18,784 nucleotides of DNA from an uncultured Planctomycetota bacterium (GCA_905477565.1 CAJQGO010000015.1:1-18784), one strand, 5' to 3'. Shown: positions 6,579 to 15,234, numbered from the stretch's first letter. The notes: generated by a model from the letters alone, not told the origin. Program-made: numbers and translations.

Positions 6579-8033
6579 ATGAAAAAAATACTCATAGCGA
6601 TGTTGATAGCGATGGGACTGATTGGTGGTGTACGTGCGGATACTCCACCCAACGTGATCTACATCTTGGCAGACGACCTCGGTTATGGTGATTTGAGTTG
6701 TTACGGTCAGACGCATTTTCAGACACCGAACATCGATGCCCTGGCCACGCAAGGCATGAAATTCACGCAGCACTATTCTGGAAGTACCGTGTGCGCTCCG
6801 TCGCGTTGCGCGCTCCTAACGGGTAAACACATCGGTCATGCGGTGGTGCGTGGGAATTCCGAATTGATGCCGGAAGGGCAGCAACCAATGCCGGCCGATA
6901 CCGTCACCATGGCGCACATGTTCCGTAAAGCGGGCTACACAACAGGCTTGTTCGGCAAGTGGGGCCTCGGTGCGCCGGGCAGTGTCAGTGAGCCACTCAA
7001 GATGGGGTTCGATCGCTTCTATGGCTACAACTGCCAGCGGCAATCGCACCATTATTATCCCTACTTTCTTTGGAACGATAACCATCGCGAGATGCTGTGG
7101 GGCAACTTCGGCACGGAGACACAGGAGTATGCCCCTGACCTGATTCAGGATCAGGCGATTGCGTTCATTAAAGCCAACAAAGATCAACCCTTTTTCTGTT
7201 TTTACGCTCTGGTTCAGCCGCACGCCGAAATGTTCGCACCGGAAAAAAAGATGGCGAAGTATCGCGGCAAATTCCTGCCAGAACGTTCTTACGAAGGAAC
7301 CGACTCCGGTCCGAATTATCGTAAGTTTGCCTACGGATCGCAGCCTGAGGCACACGCCGCTTTTGCTGCCATGGTCGAGGTAATGGACGACGACGTCGGT
7401 GAGCTCGTCGCCACGCTCGAAGAGTTGGGGATCACCAACAACACACTAGTCATGTTTACTTCCGACAATGGTCCACATCAGGAGGGTGGACACGATCCGG
7501 TCTACTTCAACTCCAACGGTTCCCAACGCGGGTTCAAACGCGACCTCTACGAAGGCGGGATTCACGTGCCGATGATTGCAACGTGGCCAGGGCACATTCC
7601 AGCCGGAACACAAACTGACCATCTTTCAGCATTCTGGGATGTCTTGCCAACGGTTGCTGAGCTGGCCGGTCAGCCGGTTTCCGGAACCGTTGATGGCGTT
7701 TCATTTGTGCCGACACTTCTCGGTAAGCAGGGTCAGGAGGAGCACGACTATCTCTACTGGGAGTTCCATGAAAAGAAAGGGCGTGTTGCAATGCGGCAGG
7801 GCAATTGGAAAGCAGTCCGGTACAACGTTGCAGTCAACCCGGACTCACCTTTGGAACTCTTCGATCTTTCAGCAGACCCTGGTGAAACAGTTAATGTTGC
7901 TGACCAGCATCCAGACGTCGTGGCAAAAATGGATGCACAGATTAGAAGTGCACGGACTGCTTCTGAGTCGCCAGACTTTAATTTTCCACTCGTTCGCGGA
8001 AGGGCGCGTGGCGGAAATGCCCACCAAAAGTAA
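6579..8033 (+). CDS. Secreted S1-family sulfatase (arylsulfatase type)
   Basis: A 484-residue sulfate ester hydrolase. The chosen start gives a clean signal peptide (MKKILIAMLIAMGLIGG, cleavage near Ala20). Asp32-Asp33 in 'YILADDLGYGD' are metal ligands. The formylglycine signature 'VCAPSRCALLTGK' has Cys72 as the residue to be converted by a formylglycine-generating enzyme. Asp296-Asn297 in 'FTSDNGPH' complete the metal site. The C-terminal subdomain 'WKAVRYN...LELFDLSADPGETVNVAD' is typical, and the length is normal. Active export is expected. The exact S1 subfamily and the sulfated sugar cannot be read from sequence. It stands alone, 460 bp after GH2 and 361 bp before the desaturase, all on the same strand. 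Confidence 0.95.
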   Translation: MKKILIAMLIAMGLIGGVRADTPPNVIYILADDLGYGDLSCYGQTHFQTPNIDALATQGMKFTQHYSGSTVCAPSRCALLTGKHIGHAVVRGNSELMPEGQQPMPADTVTMAHMFRKAGYTTGLFGKWGLGAPGSVSEPLKMGFDRFYGYNCQRQSHHYYPYFLWNDNHREMLWGNFGTETQEYAPDLIQDQAIAFIKANKDQPFFCFYALVQPHAEMFAPEKKMAKYRGKFLPERSYEGTDSGPNYRKFAYGSQPEAHAAFAAMVEVMDDDVGELVATLEELGITNNTLVMFTSDNGPHQEGGHDPVYFNSNGSQRGFKRDLYEGGIHVPMIATWPGHIPAGTQTDHLSAFWDVLPTVAELAGQPVSGTVDGVSFVPTLLGKQGQEEHDYLYWEFHEKKGRVAMRQGNWKAVRYNVAVNPDSPLELFDLSADPGETVNVADQHPDVVAKMDAQIRSARTASESPDFNFPLVRGRARGGNAHQK

Positions 8034-8394
8034 TAGCGTGTCGGGGGCCTAGAGTGCATCGGATTGCAACGCACATCATCTTACGAACAACTGAACTGAA
8101 CAAAGTATTCGGCTTCGGCATTGTTGGTCCGTTTGCTCTTCGCCTCCTTGAGGCATGCTTTGCTCGTGGCTCAAGCGGCCTTCTTGGGTTTTAACGCTTC
8201 GGCCGCAACAGTCACGCGAAATTACTTTCGATGGGCCGTCTGCCGGTTGCTGTTTGTTCATCACGGTTTTTTGAGGCCGAAAAATCTGTTCGTTGGTCTG
8301 CCGTCGCATTTCGGCTATTCTTCAGCACCAGAAGGTACAAGTGTGCCAGAGGTCGACTTTTTCATTTGATCTTTCTCACGTTTAGAGGATTGTC
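8034..8394. other. Intergenic region without a convincing gene
   Basis: These 361 bases follow the sulfatase. Open frames exist on both strands but none resembles a known protein. An inverted repeat GCGGCC (8175-8180) / GGCCGC (8201-8206) is spaced by 20 bases; it has no T-run directly after it and is not a clear terminator. The promoter of the desaturase is expected here but I cannot point to it. Confidence 0.5.
8384..8389 (+). promoter_or_regulatory. Ribosome binding site supporting a GTG start
   Basis: AGAGGA lies five bases before the GTG at 8395, which supports GTG as the initiation codon of the desaturase. Confidence 0.7.
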
Positions 8395-9549
8395 GTGTCG
8401 AGTATCTGTGTTTTAGAAGATTCCCTGCCGGTGGCAGGCACTGACAACGACGAACCCGCTGGTACGGCATCGCAAAAACGGTATCCGACAAAAGCCGAAG
8501 TGCTCGCTGCCATCCCTGCAGAGTGTTTTGATCGCAATCTGTTCAAGTCGTCACTCTATTTGTTTGTATCCCTGACGATGACGATCTGCAGCGGAGTTCT
8601 TGCATATTTGTTCATCCCATTCACCTGGTCTTGGCTGCCTGCGTGGATTGGTTACGCCATCGTGGCCGGAACAGCCGGCACGGGTTGCTGGGTTGTCGCA
8701 CACGAATGTGGTCATCGGGCGTTTACAAAACACAACGGGCTACAGGATATGATCGGTTATTGTCTGCACAGCATCTTGCTCGTGCCGTATTTTTCATGGC
8801 AACGCAGCCACTCGCTACACCACGCTCGCACCAATCACCTCGATATTGGCGAAACGCATGTGCCAAGGTGTGACACAACACCCAGCGGTGCAGCCCGTCT
8901 ATGGTGGCAGGAAACAATCGGTGAAGAAGCGTTTGCCATCGTTTTGATCACGGCCAACTCTTTGATTGGATGGCCCCTCTATCTGTTGACCGGCGCGACG
9001 GGTGGTCCGGTCCGAGGCACCACGAATCACTTCTGGCCGGCGTGGCCCTTCTCTGCGGCACTCTTTCCCGGAGGATGGACTCGCAAAGTCTGGCTGTCCG
9101 ATGTCGGCGTTCTTGTCATGCTCGGCCTGCTTGGCTGGTGGACATATTCTTCAGGCTTTTTTCCGGTGCTCGCAATCTACGTTGGCCCGTACTTGGTGGT
9201 GAACTTCTGGCTGGTTTTGTATACCTGGCTTCAGCACACTGACGTTGATGTTCCACACTTCGACGATGAGGAGTGGACGTGGGTAAAGGGAGCCTTCATG
9301 ACGGTTGACCGGCCGTATGGATCCATTCTCAATTTTATGCATCATCATATTGGTAGCACGCACGTCGCACATCACATGGACGCCCGAATTCCGCACTATA
9401 ACGCCATCAAGGCAACGCGTGCCTTGCGGGAAAACTTTCCGGATCTCTATCGTTTTGATCCAACACCGATTCCGAAAGCACTCTGGCGAGTGGCGACGCG
9501 CTGCCACGTTGTGTCGAAGCGTGACGAGGGATGGACATATGCTGGATAG
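8395..9549 (+). CDS. Membrane fatty acid desaturase, FAD2/delta-12-like
   Basis: A 384-residue integral-membrane di-iron desaturase that introduces a double bond into lipid acyl chains. All three histidine boxes are present: His103-Glu-Cys-Gly-His107, His139-Ser-Leu-His-His143, and His323-Val-Ala-His-His327. Hydrophobic segments lie before box 1, between boxes 1 and 2 and around 215-275. Beyond the boxes, stretches such as 'LLVPYFSWQRSH', 'WLQHTDVDVPHF', 'VDRPYGS' and 'THVAHHMDARIPHYNA' closely parallel the plant and fungal FAD2 omega-6 desaturases, as recalled from family knowledge. The start is GTG with a good ribosome binding site. The gene has no functional link to the sugar genes around it. 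Regiospecificity and electron donor are unknown. Confidence 0.93.
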   Translation: MSSICVLEDSLPVAGTDNDEPAGTASQKRYPTKAEVLAAIPAECFDRNLFKSSLYLFVSLTMTICSGVLAYLFIPFTWSWLPAWIGYAIVAGTAGTGCWVVAHECGHRAFTKHNGLQDMIGYCLHSILLVPYFSWQRSHSLHHARTNHLDIGETHVPRCDTTPSGAARLWWQETIGEEAFAIVLITANSLIGWPLYLLTGATGGPVRGTTNHFWPAWPFSAALFPGGWTRKVWLSDVGVLVMLGLLGWWTYSSGFFPVLAIYVGPYLVVNFWLVLYTWLQHTDVDVPHFDDEEWTWVKGAFMTVDRPYGSILNFMHHHIGSTHVAHHMDARIPHYNAIKATRALRENFPDLYRFDPTPIPKALWRVATRCHVVSKRDEGWTYAG

Positions 9550-9613
9550 AATTCCGGCTGGTCGTCGAGAGACTTTCATAGGTTTTTTTAACCAGGCAAT
9601 ACTGGAAGTTCTT

Positions 9614-9632
9614 AGCATGCGTTCATGCTTTT
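9614..9632 (+). terminator. Weak terminator-like hairpin after the desaturase gene
   Basis: AGCATG (9614-9619), loop CGTT, CATGCT (9624-9629), then a short T-run. The 6-bp stem with only a few T residues makes it a weak candidate for the end of the desaturase transcript. Confidence 0.35.
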
Positions 9633-9748
9633 CATGGGGCCAACGTTCTGGTGTTTGTGCATCTTCGGCAAAGAGTTGTAAGACCGTTTGATTCGGTCGA
9701 CAGCCTACATGCATGATTAATTGGTCCACCATCGATTAGACTGTCGAT

Positions 9749-10900
9749 ATGAAACGGCACGTGGCATTGATCATTGAGACCTCGAGCATTTACGGCCGTG
9801 ATCTCCTTGCGGGGGTCGTGCGGTACATGCGAGTGCACGATCGCTGGTCAGTGTTTTTAGAGCAACGAGACCTGTTCAAACAGCCACCAGCGTGGCTAAA
9901 CAATTGGCAGGGTGACGGAATTATCTCCCGTGCAACGACGCCTCGGTTGCTTGATGCTATCTCGAACACCGGCGTGCCGTTTGTTGAGTTGACGGATCGA
10001 AAAGGAGATGTTGAGTTTTCTCAAGTTCGTTCGGATGACGCAGCAATTGGACGAATGGGTGCGGAGCATTTACTGGAACGAGGGTTCGAGCGTTTTGGTT
10101 TCTGTGGATACAAGGGTGAAGCGTGGTCGAATCGTCGTGAAGAAGCATTTGTCGGAATGGTTGACGGGAAATCATCAGGCGAGTGTTCAATATATAATTC
10201 TGCTTGGCAAGGTCGGGCGGCACGAAACTGGGAAGACGAGCAGCAGTGCATCACAGATTGGCTGCGTTCGTTGACGCCTCCTTTTGCGGTCATGGCCTGC
10301 AATGATATTCGTGGTCAACAAGTTATTGACGCTTGCTCTGAACTTGATCTTGCTGTTCCCGAGCAGGTTGTAGTCATGGGAGTCGACAACGACGAACTGC
10401 TTTGCCGTATTTGTTCACCGCCACTCACGAGTGTGATTCCTAACGCCCAGGGTGTTGGATTCCGCGCGGCAGAAGTGCTGGCAGGGCTGATGGACGGGGA
10501 GTCGCCTCTGTCCGAAGTTCAATTGGTTGAGCCGCTTGGTGTAGCGACGCGTCAATCGACTGATGTGGTAGCGATTGATGATCGTGATATTGCAGCAGCG
10601 TTACGGTATATTCGTGAACATGCATGCCGCGGCCTGACTGTCGATGAGGTCGTTCGTAATAATTCAGTTTCTCGCAGTACGCTTGAACGACAGGTGAGAA
10701 AGTATCTTGGCCGCACGCCACAAGCAGAGATTCGATTTGTTCAGGTCAAGCGTGTGCGAGAGTTGCTGATTTCCACGGACCTCTCCGCCGAACAAATTGC
10801 CGCGTTGTGCGGATTTGAGCATCCTGAATATTTGCATGTGGTTTTTAAGCGAGTGACAGGTATGACGATCGGAACGTTTCGCAAGCAAGCCAAGCCATAG
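9749..10900 (+). CDS. XylR-type transcriptional regulator (LacI-like sensor + AraC HTH)
   Basis: A 383-residue cytoplasmic regulator. Residues 1-270 form a periplasmic-binding-protein-like ligand domain of the LacI/GalR type ('VALIIETSSIYGRDLLAGVVRY', 'FGFCGYKGEAWSNRREEAF', 'VMACNDIRGQQVIDAC', 'VMGVDNDELLC'). Residues about 280-383 form an AraC DNA-binding domain with two helix-turn-helix units ('LTVDEVVRNNSVSRSTLERQ' and 'SAEQIAALCGFEHPEYLHVV'). This is the architecture of XylR from E. coli, a sugar-responsive activator. No clear ribosome binding site precedes the ATG. It lies 191 bp upstream of galK on the same strand, so a sugar from the galactose locus is the likely effector, by position only. 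The half-palindrome ATCGA-N8-TCGAT just before its start (about 9731-9748) could be an autoregulatory site. Confidence 0.93.
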   Translation: MKRHVALIIETSSIYGRDLLAGVVRYMRVHDRWSVFLEQRDLFKQPPAWLNNWQGDGIISRATTPRLLDAISNTGVPFVELTDRKGDVEFSQVRSDDAAIGRMGAEHLLERGFERFGFCGYKGEAWSNRREEAFVGMVDGKSSGECSIYNSAWQGRAARNWEDEQQCITDWLRSLTPPFAVMACNDIRGQQVIDACSELDLAVPEQVVVMGVDNDELLCRICSPPLTSVIPNAQGVGFRAAEVLAGLMDGESPLSEVQLVEPLGVATRQSTDVVAIDDRDIAAALRYIREHACRGLTVDEVVRNNSVSRSTLERQVRKYLGRTPQAEIRFVQVKRVRELLISTDLSAEQIAALCGFEHPEYLHVVFKRVTGMTIGTFRKQAKP

Positions 10901-11091
10901 CAGGCTTTGTCGAGAAGCATGGTGTGGTCGATCTCAAGTAGTCTGATAAACCGATTTGCTACCAATACATGTGATAATATAGCTCAATTACGGGACGGCC
11001 TGTCTCATTGACGGCTGGTCGGAACTGTGGATCATGGTTCTTGTTGTGGTTTAAATGTGTAGTGTCAGTTTTTTAGGCGAGTGGCGGTTCG

Positions 11092-12321
11092 TTGACATAT
11101 CTATCCCATCCAACTTCGTTGTCCGCTGCCGAGCAATTTAAAGAGTTGCATCAGCGCGTAGAAACTGAATTTCGATCACGATTTGGTCACGTGCCGGCAG
11201 TCGTTGCCGCGGCTCCTGGCCGTGTAAATCTCATTGGCGAGCACATCGACTATAACCATGGCTTTGTTCTTCCGATGGCAATCGAACGCTACGTGATTAT
11301 CGCAGCGGCTCCATGTTCTGATCCATCGCAAGAGCACGCAACTTTTTATAGTAGCGACCTGCAGGAAACCACTGACATCCCAATCCGTGTGTCTTTCGAG
11401 CCAACGTGTTCCGGGTGGGGGCGTTACCTTGAGGGTGTTATTGCCGGTTTTGTATCAGGGGTCTGTGACGTCCCGGCATTTGAAGCGGTAATTGGTTCAA
11501 ACGTTCCACGCGGTGGAGGGCTGTCTAGCAGTGCGGCTTTGGAGGTGGCGACGGCGACCATGCTTGAGGGCATCACGGATCACCAGTTAGAGCCATTGGA
11601 AAAAGCGATTCTCTGTCAACATGCAGAGCATACTTTTGCTGGCATGCCCTGCGGCATCATGGATCAGGTTTCCAGCGTGTTCGGCAAGCCCGGTGAACTC
11701 ATGTTGCTGGATTGCATCAGTCAGGAAATACAAGCCGTACCTTTTCGCGAGGAAGGCGTTTCGGTGCTTATCACCAACAGCAACGTCAAGCATGAGTTGA
11801 TAGGCGGTGAATACGCAGAACGAAGACGTCAATGTGAGTCGGCGTTAGAGAAATTGGGCCTGCTGTCTTGGCGGGACGTGACGTTGAGAGACCTCGATTC
11901 GGCACGCACCCGGCTGACCAATGACGAGTTGGCATGCGGACGCCATGTCGTAGCCGAAATCGCGAGGACTTTGGATGCAGCTGAAGCCTTTGCAAACGGT
12001 CAGTGGGCGTCAGTCGGTGAGCTGATGTACTCCAGTCACGAATCGTTGCAGAAAGACTTTCGAGTCAGTTGTGCTGAACTCGATGCATTAGTCCGAATCG
12101 CTCGCGAGATAGGTTTTGAGGACGGTGTCTATGGGGCACGAATGACGGGAGGTGGTTTCGGTGGCTGTATCGTCACATTAGTGCGTTCGGACCGTGCAAA
12201 GGCGGTACGCGAAAGAATTTTGACTCAGTACGAAAATGAAACCGGTGTCCAAGGGAGTGCTTTCACAAGCCGCCCGGCGGTCGGTGCTCATCTGATCAAA
12301 AGAAATGCTCATGACAGCTGA
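11092..12321 (+). CDS. galK: Galactokinase
   Basis: A 409-residue GHMP-family kinase that phosphorylates alpha-D-galactose at C1, the first committed Leloir step. The galactokinase signature is at 43-54 (GRVNLIGEHIDY, with Ile in place of the usual Thr). The ATP-binding glycine/serine loop is at 141-149 (GGGLSSSAA). The third GHMP motif is at about 348-359 (GARMTGGGFGGC). The start must be TTG at 11092: a TAG lies in frame at 11074, there is no ATG or GTG between, and the next Met lies inside the signature region. A downstream TTG near 11119 is an alternative. Its 3' end overlaps the galT remnant by 11 bases. It probably heads a galK-galT'-galE-symporter unit. Confidence 0.96.
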   Translation: MTYLSHPTSLSAAEQFKELHQRVETEFRSRFGHVPAVVAAAPGRVNLIGEHIDYNHGFVLPMAIERYVIIAAAPCSDPSQEHATFYSSDLQETTDIPIRVSFEPTCSGWGRYLEGVIAGFVSGVCDVPAFEAVIGSNVPRGGGLSSSAALEVATATMLEGITDHQLEPLEKAILCQHAEHTFAGMPCGIMDQVSSVFGKPGELMLLDCISQEIQAVPFREEGVSVLITNSNVKHELIGGEYAERRRQCESALEKLGLLSWRDVTLRDLDSARTRLTNDELACGRHVVAEIARTLDAAEAFANGQWASVGELMYSSHESLQKDFRVSCAELDALVRIAREIGFEDGVYGARMTGGGFGGCIVTLVRSDRAKAVRERILTQYENETGVQGSAFTSRPAVGAHLIKRNAHDS

Positions 12322-12463
12322 ACATTCACATAGCCGATTTAACTCACTGACCGGAAACTGGGTATTGGTTTCTTTGCATCGTGACGTGACTCCTGAGCAA
12401 GCTGCTGACCGGCTGCGAAACGTGTCAGGCATCCATTATTCTGGATCGGAGTGCGATCAATGA
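12311..12463 (+). pseudogene. galT: galT remnant: N- and C-terminus joined by an internal deletion
   Basis: An open frame of 50 codons. Residues 9-24 (RFNSLTGNWVLVSLHR) match the N-terminus of galactose-1-phosphate uridylyltransferase (E. coli: RYNPLTGQWILVSPHR). Residues 24-43 ([20 protein letters not shown]) match its extreme C-terminus (E. coli: RDLTAEQAAERLRAVSDIHF). The E. coli comparison is from memory. The two halves meet at Arg24, a residue present on both sides, near 12380-12384. About 290-300 codons, including the catalytic His-Pro-His site and the metal ligands, are missing. The frame is kept: it begins inside galK (11-base overlap) and its TGA overlaps the galE start as ATGA. It cannot be a transferase; it may survive as a coupling leader for galE or be a recent deletion. 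Confidence 0.9.
12448..12451 (+). promoter_or_regulatory. Ribosome binding site of galE, inside the galT remnant
   Basis: GGAG lies eight bases before the ATG at 12460. It favours that start over an in-frame GTG at 12451, which overlaps the binding site itself. Confidence 0.65.
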
Positions 12464-13437
12464 AGGTGCTGGTAACAGGCGGCGCGGGTTACATCGGAAG
12501 CGTAACTGTCGAGCAACTAATCGAGGCCGGGAATCAGGTCGCTGTGTTCGACAATCTCTCGCAAGGTCATCGTGCGGCGATCCACGAAGATGCGAAGTTT
12601 ATTGAAGGCGATTTGGCTCACCGTGAGAGTATTGACGGTGCAGTCACGGAATTTCGTCCCGACGCTGTCATGCACTTCGCAGCGAAGTCGTTGGTGGGTG
12701 AGTCCATGCAGTCGCCATTTCTTTACTTAGGTGACAACGTTCGCAACGGCTTAAACTTGCTCGAAAGTGTTGTCAATCACGGTATCGAAAGGTTCATTCT
12801 GTCATCAACAGCCAACCTGTTTGACAATCCAGCGACAATTCCGATTGACGAAGAAGCAAGTATTGTTCCCGGAAGTCCCTACGGGGAGTCCAAGTACATT
12901 CTCGAACGGATGCTTCACTGGCTCGATCGAACTGGAAAGCTGAGGTTTGCTGCACTGCGTTATTTCAATGCGGCAGGTGCGACGCACTTACGAGGTGAAG
13001 ATCATGCCCCGGAAACTCATTTGATTCCCTTAGTGCTTCAGGTTGCACTGGGGCAACGCAAGGACATAAAAGTCTTTGGTGATGACTATGAGACTCCTGA
13101 TGGGACTTGTATTCGTGACTACATTCACGTGGCAGACCTTGCTCAGGCACACAGGCTGGCGTTACACGCGATCGATCAAAAGTCCCAGGTTTATAATTTG
13201 GGGAATGAGCTTGGTTTCAGTGTTACGCAAGTACTCGATACGGCCCGAAAAATCACAGGTCATCCCATTCCGAGTGAAGTTGTCGGGCGGCGGCCGGGAG
13301 ATGTCGCGACACTGGTTGCAGCGAGTGCCAAAGCACGGGCTGATCTTGGTTGGAAACCGGCACACCCAAAGATTTCACAAATCATAGAATCCGCATGGAG
13401 GTGGCACTTCGACCATCCCCATGGTTACGAAAAATAG
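12460..13437 (+). CDS. galE: UDP-glucose 4-epimerase
   Basis: A 325-residue extended short-chain dehydrogenase that interconverts UDP-galactose and UDP-glucose. The NAD-binding glycine motif is at 7-13 (GGAGYIG). The catalytic Tyr141-x3-Lys145 sits in 'SPYGESKY', preceded by the serine segment 'LSSTANLFD', a variant of the usual SSSA(A/T)VYG that keeps the serines. 'RYFNAAGA' and '[13 protein letters not shown]' are further GalE hallmarks. The length is slightly short of E. coli GalE (338) but complete. Its ATG overlaps the stop of the galT remnant (ATGA), so its translation is probably coupled to that short frame and galK. Without GalT in this operon it can still supply UDP-galactose for polymer synthesis. 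Confidence 0.96.
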   Translation: MKVLVTGGAGYIGSVTVEQLIEAGNQVAVFDNLSQGHRAAIHEDAKFIEGDLAHRESIDGAVTEFRPDAVMHFAAKSLVGESMQSPFLYLGDNVRNGLNLLESVVNHGIERFILSSTANLFDNPATIPIDEEASIVPGSPYGESKYILERMLHWLDRTGKLRFAALRYFNAAGATHLRGEDHAPETHLIPLVLQVALGQRKDIKVFGDDYETPDGTCIRDYIHVADLAQAHRLALHAIDQKSQVYNLGNELGFSVTQVLDTARKITGHPIPSEVVGRRPGDVATLVAASAKARADLGWKPAHPKISQIIESAWRWHFDHPHGYEK

Positions 13438-13523
13438 ATAGCTATCAAAGGAAATCCGTGTAGCCTATCGGTCAGGCGAATTTACTCACTACCAGTTTCG
13501 ATATATTAGCAAAGGCGGCTACC

Positions 13524-15176
13524 TTGTTTTTAACAATTGCTTCATTTGTTTGCTTCACTGCCCTTGTTGCGTTTCTCACGTGGCGGATTACTCGCAACAG
13601 TGATGTTGAGAGTGACGAAGGCTACTTCTTGGCGGGCCGTAGTTTGACAGGCGTCTTCATCGCCGGGTCGCTGTTACTGACGAACCTTTCTACGGAACAA
13701 CTTGTTGGCTTAAACGGAGATTCGTTCAAAGATGGGTTGTCGGTAATGTGCTGGGAAGTTGTCGCAGGTATATCTCTTGTCATTTTGGCATTGGTGTTTC
13801 TGCCGCGGTACCTGAAGTCGGGCATCGCGACCATTCCGCAATTCCTGGAAATGCGATACGGACGCTCTGTGCGTTCGGTTACCGCCGCAATCTTCATTGT
13901 GGCTTATATGATGATCTTGTTGCCGTTTGTTTTATTTTTAGGAGCGAATGGACTCAATGGCATGCTGGGCCTGCATGTGAAGTTTGGTGTCGACGAACTG
14001 ACAATGATTTGGATGTTGTTGGTCTTCATTGCTACGCTCGGGGGAGCCTATGCAATTTTTGGTGGGCTTAAAGCAATCGCAGTCAGTGATACGTTCAACG
14101 GTGCTGGACTACTCGTTGGTGGTCTCATGATTACGTTCTTTTCGTTGCAGTTGATCGCTGGTAGTGAAGGTGGCTTCGTAGGTGCGTTTGAGAAGATCGA
14201 AGCTGCCGACCCCGATGCGTTTCAGTCGCTGGGAACATCGGACGAGTCAACTCATTGGCCAACATTATTTACTGGCGTGCTGTTACTAAACTTTTTCTAC
14301 TGGACGACGAACCAACAAATCATTCAACGAACATTCGGTGCCAAGAACTTGGCTGAAGGTCAAAAAGGTGTCTTGCTGGCAGCGTTCTTCAAGATCCTAG
14401 CACCGTTGATTTTGGTGCTGCCCGGAATCGCGGCGGCTTATTTAGTTGTTACAGCGGAAGACCCGCAGATGATCGAGTCTGTTGGAATGACTGATGATGG
14501 GTCATGGAATACCAGTCGGGCTTATGGTGCGTTGGTCGCGCGAGTACTCCCAAATTGGTTGCTTGGGTTTTTTGCCGCGGTCGTGACCGGCTCAATTCTC
14601 TCGACCTTCAACTCGGTACTGAATTCGGCGGCGACGCTATTTTCACTCGACGTGTACAAACAGTACATCAATCCGTCAGCGACAGGTAGCCAGGTACGAC
14701 GTTCTGGACAAATTTGCAGCTTCGTCGTCGCCATACTGGCTGTGATCGCCGCACCGTTCGCGTTCTACGGTCGTGATGGAGTGTTCAGTTTCTTCCAAGG
14801 TTTGAACGGTGTCTACTTCATACCGCTGGCCGCTGTCATTCTAGTTGGTCTGTTCAATAGCTGGGCAGATGGGCGGTCGGCGTTGGTAACGTTGATCAGT
14901 GGATTATTCTTCATGGTACTCGGTACGTTCTTTGCCGGTGGTAAGGGTGGCTGGTTGGATAGCACGTTTGGCAGTCCGTTTCATTACATGGGCGCTGTGT
15001 TCGTGCTGCTGGTCACATTACAACTGGTCTTGTCGCAGCTTGGTTTCCGTCGTGAGACTGCGTACGAACAGATTGATGTGCAGGCCGTTGATTTAACTCC
15101 GTGGAAACCCGCACCAATTGTTGGCGCGATGCTTTGTGTGTGTGCCATTTCCATTTACGCCTACTTTGCTATGTAG
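13524..15176 (+). CDS. Sodium:solute symporter (SSS family), probable sugar carrier
   Basis: A 550-residue inner-membrane transporter with about 13-14 hydrophobic helices. Family features include 'GYFLAGRSLTG' after the first helix, 'GGLKAIAVSDTFNGAGLLVGG' and the SSS signature 'STFNSVLNSAATLFSLDVYK' (360-379). Ser360-Thr361 in that segment align with the sodium-site serines of the Vibrio SGLT galactose carrier. The first available start is TTG at 13524, with AAAGG about 8 bases before it; an in-frame TAG lies upstream and no ATG or GTG intervenes. It follows galE by 86 bp and is followed directly by a terminator hairpin. Import of galactose or a related sugar with Na+ is likely from family and context; the substrate is not proven. 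Confidence 0.93.
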   Translation: MFLTIASFVCFTALVAFLTWRITRNSDVESDEGYFLAGRSLTGVFIAGSLLLTNLSTEQLVGLNGDSFKDGLSVMCWEVVAGISLVILALVFLPRYLKSGIATIPQFLEMRYGRSVRSVTAAIFIVAYMMILLPFVLFLGANGLNGMLGLHVKFGVDELTMIWMLLVFIATLGGAYAIFGGLKAIAVSDTFNGAGLLVGGLMITFFSLQLIAGSEGGFVGAFEKIEAADPDAFQSLGTSDESTHWPTLFTGVLLLNFFYWTTNQQIIQRTFGAKNLAEGQKGVLLAAFFKILAPLILVLPGIAAAYLVVTAEDPQMIESVGMTDDGSWNTSRAYGALVARVLPNWLLGFFAAVVTGSILSTFNSVLNSAATLFSLDVYKQYINPSATGSQVRRSGQICSFVVAILAVIAAPFAFYGRDGVFSFFQGLNGVYFIPLAAVILVGLFNSWADGRSALVTLISGLFFMVLGTFFAGGKGGWLDSTFGSPFHYMGAVFVLLVTLQLVLSQLGFRRETAYEQIDVQAVDLTPWKPAPIVGAMLCVCAISIYAYFAM

Positions 15177-15206
15177 GGCAGAACACCAGCCTGTGGTCTG
15201 CCTTTT
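15177..15206 (+). terminator. Rho-independent terminator-like hairpin after the symporter
   Basis: GGCAG (15177-15181) and ACCA (15185-15188), split by a 3-nt bulge, pair with TGGT-CTGCC (15194-15202) around a GCCTG loop. TTTT follows directly. It starts on the base after the symporter stop codon and separates the galK-symporter block from galM, though read-through is possible. Confidence 0.65.
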
Positions 15207-15234
15207 ACAATCAATAACCCCAAAACGCACTCTT

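Noticed and set aside
6816..7355. A 179-codon minus-strand frame inside the sulfatase gene.
   Set aside because: It is an antisense shadow of a gene with all catalytic motifs in place; its translation has no recognisable domain.
8076..8309. A minus-strand open frame after the sulfatase, with a neighbouring frame ending in an Ala/Lys-rich tail (AAEALKPKKAA then stop).
   Set aside because: The tail frame is closed by a stop only about 15 codons upstream, neither frame resembles a known protein, and no ribosome binding site is present. It could be a relic, but I cannot support it.
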